From Jiella mangrovi (GTDB taxonomy: Bacteria > Pseudomonadota > Alphaproteobacteria > Rhizobiales > Rhizobiaceae): a stretch of DNA of 64,000 nt. The stretch is from assembly GCF_017815135.1 (NCBI RefSeq), contig NZ_JAGJCF010000009.1, forward strand, positions 1-64,000, given 5' to 3'. Position 1 is the stretch's first letter. Every line of letters begins with the position of its first letter. A model generated the notes under the pieces. That model worked only from the letters and a program-made list of their open reading frames with translations, was not told the DNA's origin and ran no database searches. The position numbers and the translations under genes were made by a program. Below are positions 55,531 to 64,000 of this stretch, one piece after another.

Positions 55531-57198
55531 TTGGCTGAGGCGTTTCTCGGCATCGACGTGGGAACGGGCAGCGCCCGGGCGGGTCTGTTCGATCGGGCCG
55601 GCCGGCTGCTCGGCTCCGCCAAGCGCCCGATTCGGCTGTGGCGCGAGGATCCGAACGTCTTCGAACAGTCCTCGGACGACATCTGGCAGGCGATCTGCGC
55701 GAGCGTTCGTGCCGCGCTCGAAGCGGCCGGGCTGTCGGGCGCGGACGTGAAGGGCCTCGGTTTCGACGCCACCTGTTCGCTGGTCGTCCTGGATGGCTCC
55801 GGCCGGCCCCTGAGCGTCAGCCGGTCCGGCGACGACGCCCGCAACGTGATCGTCTGGATGGATCACCGGGCGCTCGATCAGACGAGCCGGATCAATCGCA
55901 TCGGCCATCCGGTCCTGCGCTATGTCGGCGGGCGGATCTCGCCCGAGATGGAGACGCCGAAGCTCCTCTGGCTGAAAGAACGACTGCCCGCGACCTACCG
56001 GCGCGCCGGACACTTCTTCGACCTTGCCGACTTTCTCTCCTACCGCGCGACGGGCAGCCTGGCGCGCTCGATGTGCACGCTGACCTGCAAATGGACCTAT
56101 CTCGCCCATGAGCGCCGCTTCGATGCGAGCTATTTCCACGCTATCGGCCTTGGAGAGCTCGCCGATGAGGGCTTTTCGCGCATCGGGTCCGACGTCGTCG
56201 ATATCGCGACGCCGCTCGGCGACGGGCTGACCCCTGAGGCCGCCGAAGACCTCGGCCTGATGCCGGGCACGCCCGTCGGCGCCTCGCTGATCGACGCCCA
56301 TGCCGGCGGGGTCGGCACGGTCGGTGGCGGAGCGGGCAGCGCGGCAGGCGGCGACGGCGCGCAAGCCGATCCGACCGAGCAGCTCGCCTTCATCATGGGC
56401 ACCTCCTCCTGCACCATGACGCTGACCCGCGAACCTGCCTTCGTCGATGGGGTCTGGGGGCCGTATTTCGGCGCGATGGTGCCCGGCTTCTGGCTGCTCG
56501 AGGGGGGGCAGTCGGCCTATGGCGCGGCGCTCGATTTTCTGGTGCCGCTGCATCCGGCCTATCCCGCCGCCGAGCGCGCCGCCGCAGAGGCCGGCCTGCC
56601 GGTGCTCGATTTTCTGGAGACGCTGGCCGTCGAGATGGCGGGCTCGCTGGAAGACGCGGCGTTTCTCGGCGCCGAGCTGACCATCGTGCCGGAATTTCTC
56701 GGCAACCGTTCGCCCGAGGCGGACCCGCACGCGCGCGGCGTCGTCTCGGGGCTGACGCTCGCCTCCAGCCGGGAGAGCCTCGTTCGGCTGTTCGTCGCCA
56801 CACTCTGCGGTCTTTGCTACGGCACGAGGCAGATCGTCGAGGCGAACCGGGCAAAGGGGGTGAGGCTAGGCACGATCGTCGTGTCGGGCGGGGCGGGGCA
56901 TTCGCCGCTTCTGCGCCGGCTTCTGGCGGACGCGACCGGACTTTCGGTGGCGCTGCCGCAAACGAGCGAGCCCGTGCTTCTCGGCAGCGCCATGGTCGGC
57001 GCGGTTGCGGCGGGCGCCCATGCCGCACTCGGCGCGGCGGCGGCGGCCATGTGCCACACCGGTGACGTCCTGGAGCCTGCGGGAGGGAAAGCCGCGGAGT
57101 TCCATGCCGCAAAGTTTCAGGCCTATGAGCTGCTTCAGCGCTGCGAGCGCGAAACGCGGGCGATCATCCGCTTCTGTTCGCGCAGCCCCTGTCCTTGA
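55531..57198 (+). CDS. FGGY-family pentulose kinase, probable D-ribulokinase
   Basis: A 555-residue FGGY kinase. AFLGIDVGTGSARAGLFD (residues 4-21) is the N-terminal phosphate loop; GFDATCSLVVLD (78-89) with its TCS signature points to the D-ribulokinase branch (human FGGY, yeast YDR109C) rather than L-ribulokinase. VWMDHRALDQ, FIMGTSSCTM and IVVSGGAGHSPLL follow in family order. The start is TTG 55531 with GGGGAGG six bases upstream. It would phosphorylate the pentulose formed from a pentitol such as ribitol or arabitol, complementing the importer and dehydrogenase. Confidence 0.88.
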   Translation: MAEAFLGIDVGTGSARAGLFDRAGRLLGSAKRPIRLWREDPNVFEQSSDDIWQAICASVRAALEAAGLSGADVKGLGFDATCSLVVLDGSGRPLSVSRSGDDARNVIVWMDHRALDQTSRINRIGHPVLRYVGGRISPEMETPKLLWLKERLPATYRRAGHFFDLADFLSYRATGSLARSMCTLTCKWTYLAHERRFDASYFHAIGLGELADEGFSRIGSDVVDIATPLGDGLTPEAAEDLGLMPGTPVGASLIDAHAGGVGTVGGGAGSAAGGDGAQADPTEQLAFIMGTSSCTMTLTREPAFVDGVWGPYFGAMVPGFWLLEGGQSAYGAALDFLVPLHPAYPAAERAAAEAGLPVLDFLETLAVEMAGSLEDAAFLGAELTIVPEFLGNRSPEADPHARGVVSGLTLASSRESLVRLFVATLCGLCYGTRQIVEANRAKGVRLGTIVVSGGAGHSPLLRRLLADATGLSVALPQTSEPVLLGSAMVGAVAAGAHAALGAAAAAMCHTGDVLEPAGGKAAEFHAAKFQAYELLQRCERETRAIIRFCSRSPCP

Positions 57199-57267
57199 GG
57201 TCGGCGTCGTCCATATCAGCCATGCCCGCGCCGCGGCCGGGCGCCGAGTTTTCATCGAGGACCGCAA

Positions 57268-57774
57268 ATGGCCAGCGACCGCCAATCCCGCACGATCACC
57301 GCGAGCGAACCAGCCGAGCCGCCGCCGCTCGGCGCCGCGCTCGCCTTTCTCGCCATGCTGCCGATCGCGGCCGGCGCCGTCTATCTGTGGATCGGCAGCG
57401 AGGCGCAGTCCTTCTTGACCGTCAATCTCACGCTCTTGTGGGCCGCCGCCATCCTGACCTTTCTCGCCGGCGTCAGGCGCGGTGTCAGCTTCCGCCAGCC
57501 CGGCGGGCCGACGCTCACCCAGCTCGTCACCATGCTCTGGCTGTTCGGGCTCGGCTTTGCGGCCATCGTCGAGACGGTCTGGGCCTATACGCTGACGGCG
57601 ACCGTTCTTGCTATCAGCGGCTTCGTCAGCCTCGCGATCCTCGATCCGATCGCCGCCCGGAATGGCGAGGCACCCCTGTTCTTCGCGTCACTCAGGCCGA
57701 TCCAGATGGGCATACCGATCGTCGCGCTCATCGCGCTGGGGGCCTATGTCTGGCAAAGCCCGCTGTTTGGATGA
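57268..57774 (+). CDS. DUF3429 family membrane protein
   Basis: A 168-residue protein with five hydrophobic helices, starting about residue 21 (LGAALAFLAMLPIAAGAVYL). The motif AAILTFLAGVRRGVSF is characteristic of DUF3429. Function unknown. It follows the kinase by 69 bp on the same strand and ends 39 bp before the convergent LprI-like gene. Confidence 0.8.
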   Translation: MASDRQSRTITASEPAEPPPLGAALAFLAMLPIAAGAVYLWIGSEAQSFLTVNLTLLWAAAILTFLAGVRRGVSFRQPGGPTLTQLVTMLWLFGLGFAAIVETVWAYTLTATVLAISGFVSLAILDPIAARNGEAPLFFASLRPIQMGIPIVALIALGAYVWQSPLFG

Positions 57775-57813
57775 CGGCCCGCCTCGCGCCGAGGCCGAGC
57801 CGCCACCCGCCGC

Positions 57814-58314
57814 TCATTCGGGCGCGTCGGACTGGCCGAGTTCGATGGCGCGCTCGGCCGTCATGCGGTTCTGGCAGGCGGCATAGACGGTGAAGCGGAT
57901 GGTGCCGTCCATGCTCCGGGCATAGAGCCGGTCGCATTCGGCGTCGCGGAAGGCGATCCAGGCACGCTGGGCCTTCTTGAGGTTCGCCGCCGCCTCCGGA
58001 TCGCCGCCGTTCTCCTTGGCGTCGGCGTCGTAGGTCTCGGCGTCCTTCACGGCGGTCTTGTAGTTCGCGTTGAGGAGCAGGTCCCAGGCCGCCGATTCCC
58101 GGTCGTAACAGCCGTTGACGCCCTCCTCGTTCTCGGCGGGCAAAGCCTCGGAGCAGGGCGTTGCGATCGTCTCGATGCAACGTTTCGGGTCGTCCTGGGA
58201 TTTCGTCACGCAGGCCTCAAGCGAGGCTTTGTCGGAAGCGAGGTTCTTGTCGGCCGCCGCTGCAGGGTGGGCGAGAAGACAGATTGGGACTAGGATGGAT
58301 GCGAGGCTTTTCAT
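57814..58314 (-). CDS. Secreted LprI/DUF1311-family protein
   Basis: A 166-residue exported protein. A signal peptide (MKSLASILVPICLLAHPAAA) leads to a mature part with six cysteines. AQRAWIAFRDAECDRLY (about residues 121-137) is the DUF1311 core, found in LprI-type lysozyme inhibitors and in other periplasmic proteins. Role: possibly envelope protection against lysozyme; this is inferred only from the family. The ATG at 58314 gives a proper signal sequence; the longer frame from 58521 does not. Confidence 0.8.
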   Translation of the reverse strand: MKSLASILVPICLLAHPAAAADKNLASDKASLEACVTKSQDDPKRCIETIATPCSEALPAENEEGVNGCYDRESAAWDLLLNANYKTAVKDAETYDADAKENGGDPEAAANLKKAQRAWIAFRDAECDRLYARSMDGTIRFTVYAACQNRMTAERAIELGQSDAPE

Positions 58315-58396
58315 CTGAAGGGCACCCTCGGGCAATCGAAGCGTCGATATTGATCGCTTTTTCCCTTGGGGCAACTGAAATTTCATGGGAATTGCG

Positions 58397-58882
58397 ATGA
58401 GTTCGATCCTGAGCCTGCTGGTCTTCGTGGCCATCGTTCTCGCCGTCGCGATGAGCGGGGCTTTGTTCAAGCCGGGGCCGTGGTACGAGACGCTTGAAAA
58501 GCCGAGCTGGAACCCGCCCAACTGGGCGTTCCCCGTTGTCTGGTCGGCGCTTTACGTGATGATCGCGGTTGCCGGCTGGCGGGTCTACGAGGCGGCGGGA
58601 CTCGTCACGCTGCCGTTCCTTGCCTATGGGGTGCAGCTGATCCTGAACGCCGCCTGGTCGGCCCTGTTCTTCGGCATGCGACGGCCGGGCCTTGCCTTCG
58701 CCGATGTGCTGGCGCTGTGGATCGCGGTGGCGGTGAACGCGCTGCTGTTCTATCCGATCGACGCTGTCACAGGTCTTCTCCTGGTTCCGTATCTCCTCTG
58801 GGTGACGGCTGCCTCCTGCCTCAATTTTTCGGTCTGGCGCAGAAATCCGGGGGCGTTTCGCGCAGCCGCCGTGAACGGTTGA
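58397..58882 (+). CDS. tspO: TspO/MBR family tryptophan-rich sensory protein
   Basis: A 161-residue five-helix membrane protein. KPGPWYETLEKPSWNPPNWAF (residues 24-44 region) is the TspO signature and WRVYEAAG, LNAAWSALFFGMRRPG and AASCLNFSVWRRNPG follow. TspO proteins bind porphyrins and regulate outer-membrane or pigment-related processes in alphaproteobacteria. The ATG at 58397 follows GGGAA; a second in-frame ATG lies 12 bases upstream. It is divergent from the LprI-like gene. Confidence 0.92.
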   Translation: MSSILSLLVFVAIVLAVAMSGALFKPGPWYETLEKPSWNPPNWAFPVVWSALYVMIAVAGWRVYEAAGLVTLPFLAYGVQLILNAAWSALFFGMRRPGLAFADVLALWIAVAVNALLFYPIDAVTGLLLVPYLLWVTAASCLNFSVWRRNPGAFRAAAVNG

Positions 58883-58951
58883 CCGAGGCTGTCGGCTCGG
58901 CGCAATAACGGCGCCGGGCCATTTTCGGCCGCGATCATGGAGCATGCCCCG

Positions 58952-59716
58952 ATGCCAGCCTTCGCCACCTATCCGAGTCTTGCCGGCAAGAGCGTCGTCG
59001 TGACGGGCGGTGCCTCGGGCATCGGCGCCGAGATGGTCCGCGCCTTTTCGGCCCAGGGCTCCAGGGTGGGATTTCTCGACTTCGACGAGGCCCGCTCCGA
59101 GGCGCTGGCGCAGGAGCTCAGGGCGGAAGGTGCCACCGTTTCCTTCGAACATTGTGATCTGCGCGACATCGAGGCGACGACGGCGGCAATCGACAGCCTC
59201 GCAGGCCGGCACGGCCCGGCGACCGTCCTCGTCAACAACGCCGCGCGCGACGATCGCCATGGCTGGGAGAGCGTCACGCCCGACTATTTCGACGAGCGGA
59301 TCGCCACCAATCTCAAGCACATGTTCTTCGCCATCAAGGCCGCCGCGCCCGGCATGATCGCCGCCGGTCGCGGCGCCATCGTCAATATGGGGTCGAACTC
59401 CTGGTGGGAGGCCGGCGGCGGCATGCCGGTCTACACCACAGCGAAGGCCGCCGTGCATGGCATGACCCGCTCCTTCGCCCGCGATCTCGGGCCGCACGGG
59501 ATCCGTGTGAACACCGTCGTGCCCGGCTGGATCATGACCGAGCGCCAGAAGGAGCTCTGGGTCACCGAGGCGGCCATCGAAAAGCACCGCGACCGCCAGT
59601 GCCTGAAGGAGCTGATCGATCCGGTCTATGTCGCCCGAATGGTTCTCTTCCTGTCATCCGACGATGCCGCGATGTGCACGGCCAACAACTATATGGTCGA
59701 AGCCGGCTCGATCTGA
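58952..59716 (+). CDS. SDR-family dehydrogenase, aldose 1-dehydrogenase-like
   Basis: A 254-residue short-chain dehydrogenase. The cofactor motif TGGASGIG is near residue 18; LVNNAARDDRHGW, the serine in NMGSNSW, and YTTAK complete the active site. The pattern (YPSL start, DDRH, SDDAAMCT end) is close to what I recall of Caulobacter-type D-xylose 1-dehydrogenase, so it probably oxidises an aldose to its lactone with NAD. The ATG at 58952 has GGAG nine bases upstream; a start at 58937 is also open. It stands alone between tspO and the MarR gene. Confidence 0.87.
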   Translation: MPAFATYPSLAGKSVVVTGGASGIGAEMVRAFSAQGSRVGFLDFDEARSEALAQELRAEGATVSFEHCDLRDIEATTAAIDSLAGRHGPATVLVNNAARDDRHGWESVTPDYFDERIATNLKHMFFAIKAAAPGMIAAGRGAIVNMGSNSWWEAGGGMPVYTTAKAAVHGMTRSFARDLGPHGIRVNTVVPGWIMTERQKELWVTEAAIEKHRDRQCLKELIDPVYVARMVLFLSSDDAAMCTANNYMVEAGSI

Positions 59717-59925
59717 GGCTGACGGCGAGGACATCGAGGCGTGCGCCCGTGAGGCGATGCGGGGCGATTTCCGGCGAGAGGTGCGACGACGATCGGGATG
59801 CGGCATTGAGGGATTCCAGACCCATCCCTCCGGCACTGCCCATCCCTGGCAGTCGGGGTGGCCGCTCAATCGCCGCGCAGGCTCCATACCAGCGTCCCGG
59901 GTGTCATTCTTCCGGGCAGCTCAAA

Positions 59926-60390
59926 TCAGTCGTCGGCGAGCAGATTCTGCATAAAGCGCGTGACCGCAAGGACCTCGTCCTGCGAAAGCCCGTCATGGGC
60001 GCGCTTGAGCCGGTAGCGCAGCTTTTCGAAATTGGCGAGCAGCGGGTTCACCCGGTCCTCTACGAGCACGATGATCACGCTGCGACGATCGGCGGGGTTC
60101 GGCCGCCGTACGACGAAGCCTTCTCGCTCGAGCCGGTCGATCAGCGCCGTCGTCGCGCCTGTCGAGAGATTGACGTGCTCGGCCAGCATCTTCGCGTTCA
60201 CCGGGGCATCGGTATCGGCAAGGAAGGTGATGCACACCATGTCGGTCAGTGCGAGACCGAACTTGCCGGCGAGTTCCTTGTCGATCGTCACGGCCTCGTG
60301 AATCATCTGCTTGAACAAATGGGAAAACTGCCGGAAACCGACGTCTTTACCCTGTTCCTGGGTAGGCGGAGGCAGCTGACCGCAGGGCAT
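59926..60390 (-). CDS. MarR-family transcriptional regulator
   Basis: A 154-residue winged-helix repressor. The HTH region is VNAKMLAEHVNLSTGATTAL (about residues 64-83) and the wing EGFVVRRPNPADRRSVIIVL (about 89-108) holds the typical DRR motif. It is divergent from the RND efflux genes, with 58 bp between and a palindrome in the gap, so it most likely represses that operon and itself until a drug-like ligand binds. Confidence 0.92.
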   Translation of the reverse strand: MPCGQLPPPTQEQGKDVGFRQFSHLFKQMIHEAVTIDKELAGKFGLALTDMVCITFLADTDAPVNAKMLAEHVNLSTGATTALIDRLEREGFVVRRPNPADRRSVIIVLVEDRVNPLLANFEKLRYRLKRAHDGLSQDEVLAVTRFMQNLLADD

Positions 60391-60417
60391 TGACCATTCC
60401 TCTTTCGCAATATATCA

Positions 60418-60439
60418 CGATCATAAAGCAATTTGATCG
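60418..60439. promoter_or_regulatory. Putative MarR operator in the efflux promoter
   Basis: CGATCA (60418-60423) and TGATCG (60434-60439) are perfect inverted arms around ten AT-rich bases, in the 58-bp divergent gap just before the adaptor gene start at 60449. Size and symmetry suit a MarR dimer. Confidence 0.55.
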
Positions 60440-60448
60440 GCAAGCAAG

Positions 60449-61567
60449 ATGGATATTTTGTCGAAGGTATCAGGCGTGCGAAACGACCGGCCCACGGCGC
60501 TCGCCGCGGCACTCGCGGCACTCCTGGCGATCTCCGGCTGCACCGACGAGAAGACGCCCACGGAAACGCCCGTGCCGGTCCACTTCGTCGAGGCAAAAGC
60601 CAAGACCTTCGAGAAGACGGTGTCGCTGACCGGCACGATCGTGGCGCGCAATACCTCGACCTATTCCTTCGAGACAGGCGGGCGGGTCACCGATGTCTTC
60701 GTCGACGTCGGCGATCAGGTCGAGCCGGGTACGGTTCTGGCAAAGATCGAACCGACGCAGCAGCAGGCGGACGTGGCCTCGGCAAAGGCCAAGGTCGATT
60801 CGGCCGAGGCCTCGCTCGCGCAGGCAACGGCCGCATTCGAGCGCCAGCGCCAGCTGCTCGCCAAGGGTTTCACCACCCGTTCGGACTATGACACGGCCGA
60901 ACAGACCCTTGCCTCCGCGCAGAGCACGCTCAATACGGCCAAGTCCGATCTGGTTACCGCCAACAAAAGCCTCAGCGACACGGTTTTGCGGTCGGATGCC
61001 AAAGGCGTCATCACCAGCCGCAGCGTCGATCCGGGGCAGGTCGTCACGGCGGCCCAGTCGGCATTCGGCTTCGCCAAGAGCGGGGCGCTCGATGCCGTGT
61101 TCAAGATTCAGGAACAGCTCCTGATTTCGGAACGCAAGCCGTCTGCGATCGAGGTGGCGCTGGTCGAGGATCCGTCGGTGAAGGCGATCGGCCGGATCCG
61201 CGAGGTTTCGCCGCTGATCGACAGCAGCACCGGCACCGTTCAGGTCAAGCTCGGTCTCGAAAATCCGCCGCAAAAGATGACCCTCGGCTCCGCCGTGGTC
61301 GGGCGGGAAACCGGCGACGCGCCGGAAAAGGCGATCAGCCTGCCATGGTCTTCGCTGATCGAGAAGGACGGCAAGCCCGCGGTCTGGGTCGTCCAGGACG
61401 GCGACAAGGCCAAGCTGACCGAGATCGCGATCGCCGCCTATCGCACCGATGACATCCTCGTCGCCAGTGGCATCGAAGAGGGGGCGCGGGTCGTCACCGA
61501 TGGCTCGCAGCTCGTCCTGCCCGGCGCCCGGCTCGACCCGGTGGCGGAAACGAGCGAGGCGAAGTGA
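60449..61567 (+). CDS. RND efflux periplasmic adaptor lipoprotein (first of two)
   Basis: A 372-residue membrane fusion protein. The lipobox is LLAISGC with Cys31. The beta-barrel and lipoyl part begins with VSLTGTIVARNTSTYSFETG and VDVGDQVEPGTVLAKIEP. A coiled-coil hairpin follows with many Ala/Gln heptads (about 110-175) and YDTAEQTL, then SDAKGVITSRSVDPGQVV returns to the lipoyl half. It would link the inner-membrane RND pump to an outer-membrane channel. It overlaps the second adaptor by four bases. Confidence 0.92.
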   Translation: MDILSKVSGVRNDRPTALAAALAALLAISGCTDEKTPTETPVPVHFVEAKAKTFEKTVSLTGTIVARNTSTYSFETGGRVTDVFVDVGDQVEPGTVLAKIEPTQQQADVASAKAKVDSAEASLAQATAAFERQRQLLAKGFTTRSDYDTAEQTLASAQSTLNTAKSDLVTANKSLSDTVLRSDAKGVITSRSVDPGQVVTAAQSAFGFAKSGALDAVFKIQEQLLISERKPSAIEVALVEDPSVKAIGRIREVSPLIDSSTGTVQVKLGLENPPQKMTLGSAVVGRETGDAPEKAISLPWSSLIEKDGKPAVWVVQDGDKAKLTEIAIAAYRTDDILVASGIEEGARVVTDGSQLVLPGARLDPVAETSEAK

Positions 61568-62646
61568 TGATGAGAACGATCCTGTCCGCACTCGCCGGAC
61601 TGATGCTTCTGGCCGGTTGCAGCGGCTCGGAGGAAGAGCAGGCACCGGCCGCGCCGCGTCCGGTCCTGACGACCGTTCTGGCAAAGAGCGACCCGCAGAT
61701 CCTCGGATATAGCGGCACTGTCGAGCCACGCTTCGAGACGCAGCTGGCCTTTCGCGTTCTCGGCCGGATCGTCTCGCGTTCGGTCAATGTCGGCGACGAG
61801 GTGACGAAGGGCGAGCCCGTCGCGGCGGTAAACGCCGAGACACTCAATGCCGATCTGCGCTCGGCGGCCGCCCAGCTCGAAAGCGCGGAGATCGAGGCCA
61901 AGACGGCGCGCGCCTCTTTCGAGAGAACCCAGCAGCTGTTCAAGGACAAGGCCGTCGCACAGTCAGACGTCGATACTTCCCGCCAGAGCCTCAGCTCGGC
62001 CGAGGCCAATCTCGTCAGTGCCAAGGCCGAACTCTCCAAGGCGAAGAACTCGCTCTCCTATGCCGAGCTCACCGCGCCGTTCGATGGCGTCATCACGGCG
62101 CGGGAGGCCGATGTCGGCCAGGTCGTGTCGGCCGGCGAAGAGGTGATGACCCTGGCACGCACCGACCAGCGCGAGGCTGTGATCGACGTCCCGGTGGAGC
62201 TTGCCGGAAAGATCACGCTCGGCAGCAAATTCGAGGTGGTTCTGCAGATCGCCGCATCGAAGAAGGTGACGGGCACCGTGCGCGAAATGGCCCCGCAGGC
62301 GGATACGGCGACGCGGACGATCCGCGTCAGGATCCACCTCGACAATCCGCCGGCGGCGTTCCGGCTCGGCTCGCTGATCACCGCGATACCCGCCGAGCGC
62401 GCGGACAAGCCGATCATCCTGCTTCCGCCGGGTGCGGTGCTGGAGGAGGACGGCAAGACGATGCTCTGGATCGTCGATACCAAGGCCAAGACCGTCCACA
62501 AACAGCCGGTCGTCGTCGAAAGAGACGGTGGCGGCCAGATACTCCTCGTCTCCGGCGCCGAGCCGGGCACCGTCATCGTCATCGCCGGTGTCCATAGTCT
62601 GAAGGAAGGACAAGCGGTTTCGCTGTCAAAGGGGCTCCAATCGTGA
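61564..62646 (+). CDS. RND efflux periplasmic adaptor lipoprotein (second of two)
   Basis: A 360-residue adaptor with lipobox LLAGC (Cys18 after MMRTILSALAGLML). GYSGTVEPRFETQLAFRVLG and VNVGDEVTKGEPVAAVNAE open the lipoyl domain, a coiled coil follows (about 95-155), then ELTAPFDGVITAREADVGQV. It is similar in plan to the preceding gene but clearly diverged, so the pair probably forms a mixed adaptor ring. The ATG and the pump GTG each overlap the neighbouring stop by four bases. Confidence 0.92.
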   Translation: MMMRTILSALAGLMLLAGCSGSEEEQAPAAPRPVLTTVLAKSDPQILGYSGTVEPRFETQLAFRVLGRIVSRSVNVGDEVTKGEPVAAVNAETLNADLRSAAAQLESAEIEAKTARASFERTQQLFKDKAVAQSDVDTSRQSLSSAEANLVSAKAELSKAKNSLSYAELTAPFDGVITAREADVGQVVSAGEEVMTLARTDQREAVIDVPVELAGKITLGSKFEVVLQIAASKKVTGTVREMAPQADTATRTIRVRIHLDNPPAAFRLGSLITAIPAERADKPIILLPPGAVLEEDGKTMLWIVDTKAKTVHKQPVVVERDGGGQILLVSGAEPGTVIVIAGVHSLKEGQAVSLSKGLQS

Positions 62647-64000
62647 AGTCTTTCAATCTCTCGGACTGGGCGCTCCACCATCGCTCCATGATCTGGTTCT
62701 TCATGCTGGTGGCGTGTGTCGCCGGCATGTTTTCCTACCTCAATCTCGGCCGTGAGGAAGATCCCAACTTCACCATCAAGACCATGGTCGTTTCCGCCTC
62801 GATGCCCGGCGCGACCGTCAAGGAGATGGCCGAGCAGGTCACCGACCGGATCGAAAAGAAGCTGCAGGAGCTCGACAGCCTCGATTACACCCGCTCGATC
62901 ACGACGCCCGGCCAGACCGTCGTCTTCGTCAATCTTCTCCCCACGACAAAGGCGAAGGTCGTCCCCGACGTGTGGAAGAAGGTCCGCGACAAGATGTCGG
63001 ACATCAAGGGCGATTTTCCCTCCGAGTTCCAGGGCTTCGGCTTCAACGACGAATTCGGCGACGTGTTCGGCAACATCTATGCCTTCACCGCCGACGGCAT
63101 CAGCGAGCGTCAGCTGCGCGACTATGTCGAGGCAGTCCGCACGCAGGTGATCCAGCTTCCCGAAGCCGGCAAGGTCGAACTCGTCGGCGAACAGGACGAG
63201 GCGATCTATCTGGAATTCTCCCTGCGGCGGATCGCGGGGCTCGGCCTCGATCAGAGCGCGGTCATCAATACGCTGGAGGCGCAGAACGCCATCGCGCCTT
63301 CCGGGGTCATCCAGTCGGGGCCCGAACGCATCCTCGTGCGGGTCTCGGGGCAGTACACATCGGAAGCCAGCCTCGAGGACATCAATCTGAGGGTCAACGA
63401 CCGCTTCTTCCGCCTTTCCGACGTCGCCACGATCCGGCGCGGATACGAAGATCCGCCGACTTCGCTGTTCCGTTATGACGGGAAGCCGGCGATCGGCCTT
63501 GCGATCGGCATGCGCGCCGGCGGCAACATCGTCGATTTCGGTTCTGCGCTGAAGAAGGACATGGCGCGGATCGTCGGCGAACTGCCGATCGGCGTCGGCG
63601 TCCATCAGGTGGCCGACCAGTCGGCCGTGGTGGAAGAATCCGTCGGTGGCTTCACCCGGGCACTGTTCGAGGCCGTGGCGATCGTTCTCGTCGTCAGCTT
63701 CGTCAGCCTCGGCTTCCGGGCCGGCCTCGTCGTGACGCTCTCGATTCCGCTGGTCCTTGCGATGACATTCGTCGGCATGGAGATCGCCGGGGTCACGCTG
63801 CAGCGCATTTCGCTCGGCGCGCTGATCATCGCTCTCGGTCTCCTCGTCGACGACGCCATGATCGCCATCGAGACGATGGTCTCGCGGCTCGAGATCGGCG
63901 AAAGTCGCGAGAAGGCCGCGAGCTTCGCCTGGACGTCGATCGCTTTTCCGATGCTGTCGGGAACGCTGGTGACGGTCGCCGGCTTCCTGCCGATCGGTTT
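62643..64000 (+). CDS. RND efflux pump inner-membrane protein, N-terminal part (cut by window edge)
   Basis: The frame starts at GTG 62643 (overlapping the adaptor stop) and runs open to the window end, 452 residues of about 1030 expected. MKSFNLSDWALHHRSMIWFF gives TM1; EEDPNFTIKTMVVSASMPGA and the porter domain (VTDRIEKKLQELD) follow. From about residue 340 lie TM2 to TM4: FVSLGFRAGLVVTLSIPLVL and GLLVDDAMIAIETM, where the DD pair is the proton-relay aspartates of TM4. It is the transporter of a tripartite efflux system; no outer-membrane factor is in the window. Confidence 0.93.
   Translation, partial: MKSFNLSDWALHHRSMIWFFMLVACVAGMFSYLNLGREEDPNFTIKTMVVSASMPGATVKEMAEQVTDRIEKKLQELDSLDYTRSITTPGQTVVFVNLLPTTKAKVVPDVWKKVRDKMSDIKGDFPSEFQGFGFNDEFGDVFGNIYAFTADGISERQLRDYVEAVRTQVIQLPEAGKVELVGEQDEAIYLEFSLRRIAGLGLDQSAVINTLEAQNAIAPSGVIQSGPERILVRVSGQYTSEASLEDINLRVNDRFFRLSDVATIRRGYEDPPTSLFRYDGKPAIGLAIGMRAGGNIVDFGSALKKDMARIVGELPIGVGVHQVADQSAVVEESVGGFTRALFEAVAIVLVVSFVSLGFRAGLVVTLSIPLVLAMTFVGMEIAGVTLQRISLGALIIALGLLVDDAMIAIETMVSRLEIGESREKAASFAWTSIAFPMLSGTLVTVAGFLPIG

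Noticed and set aside
59717-59925. Possible further hairpin repeat between the SDR and MarR genes (CCGGG twice near 59897-59917)
   Set aside because: The two CCGGG stretches are direct, not inverted, and no stem forms; nothing assignable was found in this gap.
62058-63605. 515-codon antisense frame under the RND adaptor and pump genes
   Set aside because: Acidic/Arg-rich shadow of genes with clear domains.

Overview
The window is GC-rich, densely coding chromosomal DNA from an alphaproteobacterium, almost certainly of the order Hyphomicrobiales (Rhizobiales). The pointers are the block DUF2948 - hisD - UPF0262 - low-molecular-weight phosphatase, the rpmH-rnpA-yidC-engB block, a polyol (smo-type) ABC operon with mtlK, an Anbu proteasome-like locus, a 107-bp intergenic element built like the rhizobial RIME repeats, and several hairpin repeats typical of this class. 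I cannot fix the genus from sequence alone. No tRNA, rRNA or CRISPR array was seen. About 57 protein genes are supported, including two cut by the window edges.

Layout. 1-0.5 kb: the 3' end of an IS110-family transposase gene lies just upstream of a palindromic repeat, followed by a small membrane protein. 0.6-6.4 kb (minus): a complete branched-chain-amino-acid-type ABC importer (livK, livH, livM, livG, livF) followed by an alpha/beta hydrolase, with a large inverted-repeat pair between livK and livH. 6.7-7.7 kb: pyrC, then a repeat-rich gap. 8.4-11.05 kb (minus): TRAP permeases; the large subunit carries a 160-residue Gly/Pro-rich tail with three FGLPPL motifs. 11.5-14.9 kb: a fused indolepyruvate ferredoxin oxidoreductase. 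15-18.2 kb: a small HTH protein, a secreted protein with a duplicated motif divergent from a LysR regulator, recX, and a PfpI/DJ-1 protein.

18.2-29.6 kb is an exopolysaccharide locus: a Wzz/GumC-like chain-length protein, a Tat-exported GH10 glycanase, a Wzx flippase, four glycosyltransferase-type proteins, a Wzy/ExoQ-like polymerase and an acyltransferase. Together they could assemble, flip, polymerise, decorate and trim a surface polysaccharide; the priming transferase and outer-membrane exporter are not in the window. 29.9-36 kb is housekeeping: hisD block, engB, yidC, rnpA, rpmH with a clear promoter. 36.3-42.6 kb holds three envelope/periplasm genes (a LysM protein, a gamma-glutamyltransferase and an L,D-transpeptidase).

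42.7-46.5 kb contains a possible structured RNA, a RIME-like element and an Anbu locus (ATP-grasp, alpha-E protein, Anbu peptidase) without the transglutaminase gene usually found in it. 46.8-54 kb is a polyol utilisation operon: a SorC-type regulator, smoE-F-G-K importer and mannitol dehydrogenase. A fatty-acid desaturase, an FGGY pentulose kinase, a DUF3429 membrane protein, an LprI-like protein, TspO and an aldose-dehydrogenase-like SDR follow. The window ends (59.9-64 kb) in a MarR regulator divergent from an RND efflux operon with two tandem adaptor lipoproteins and a truncated pump gene.
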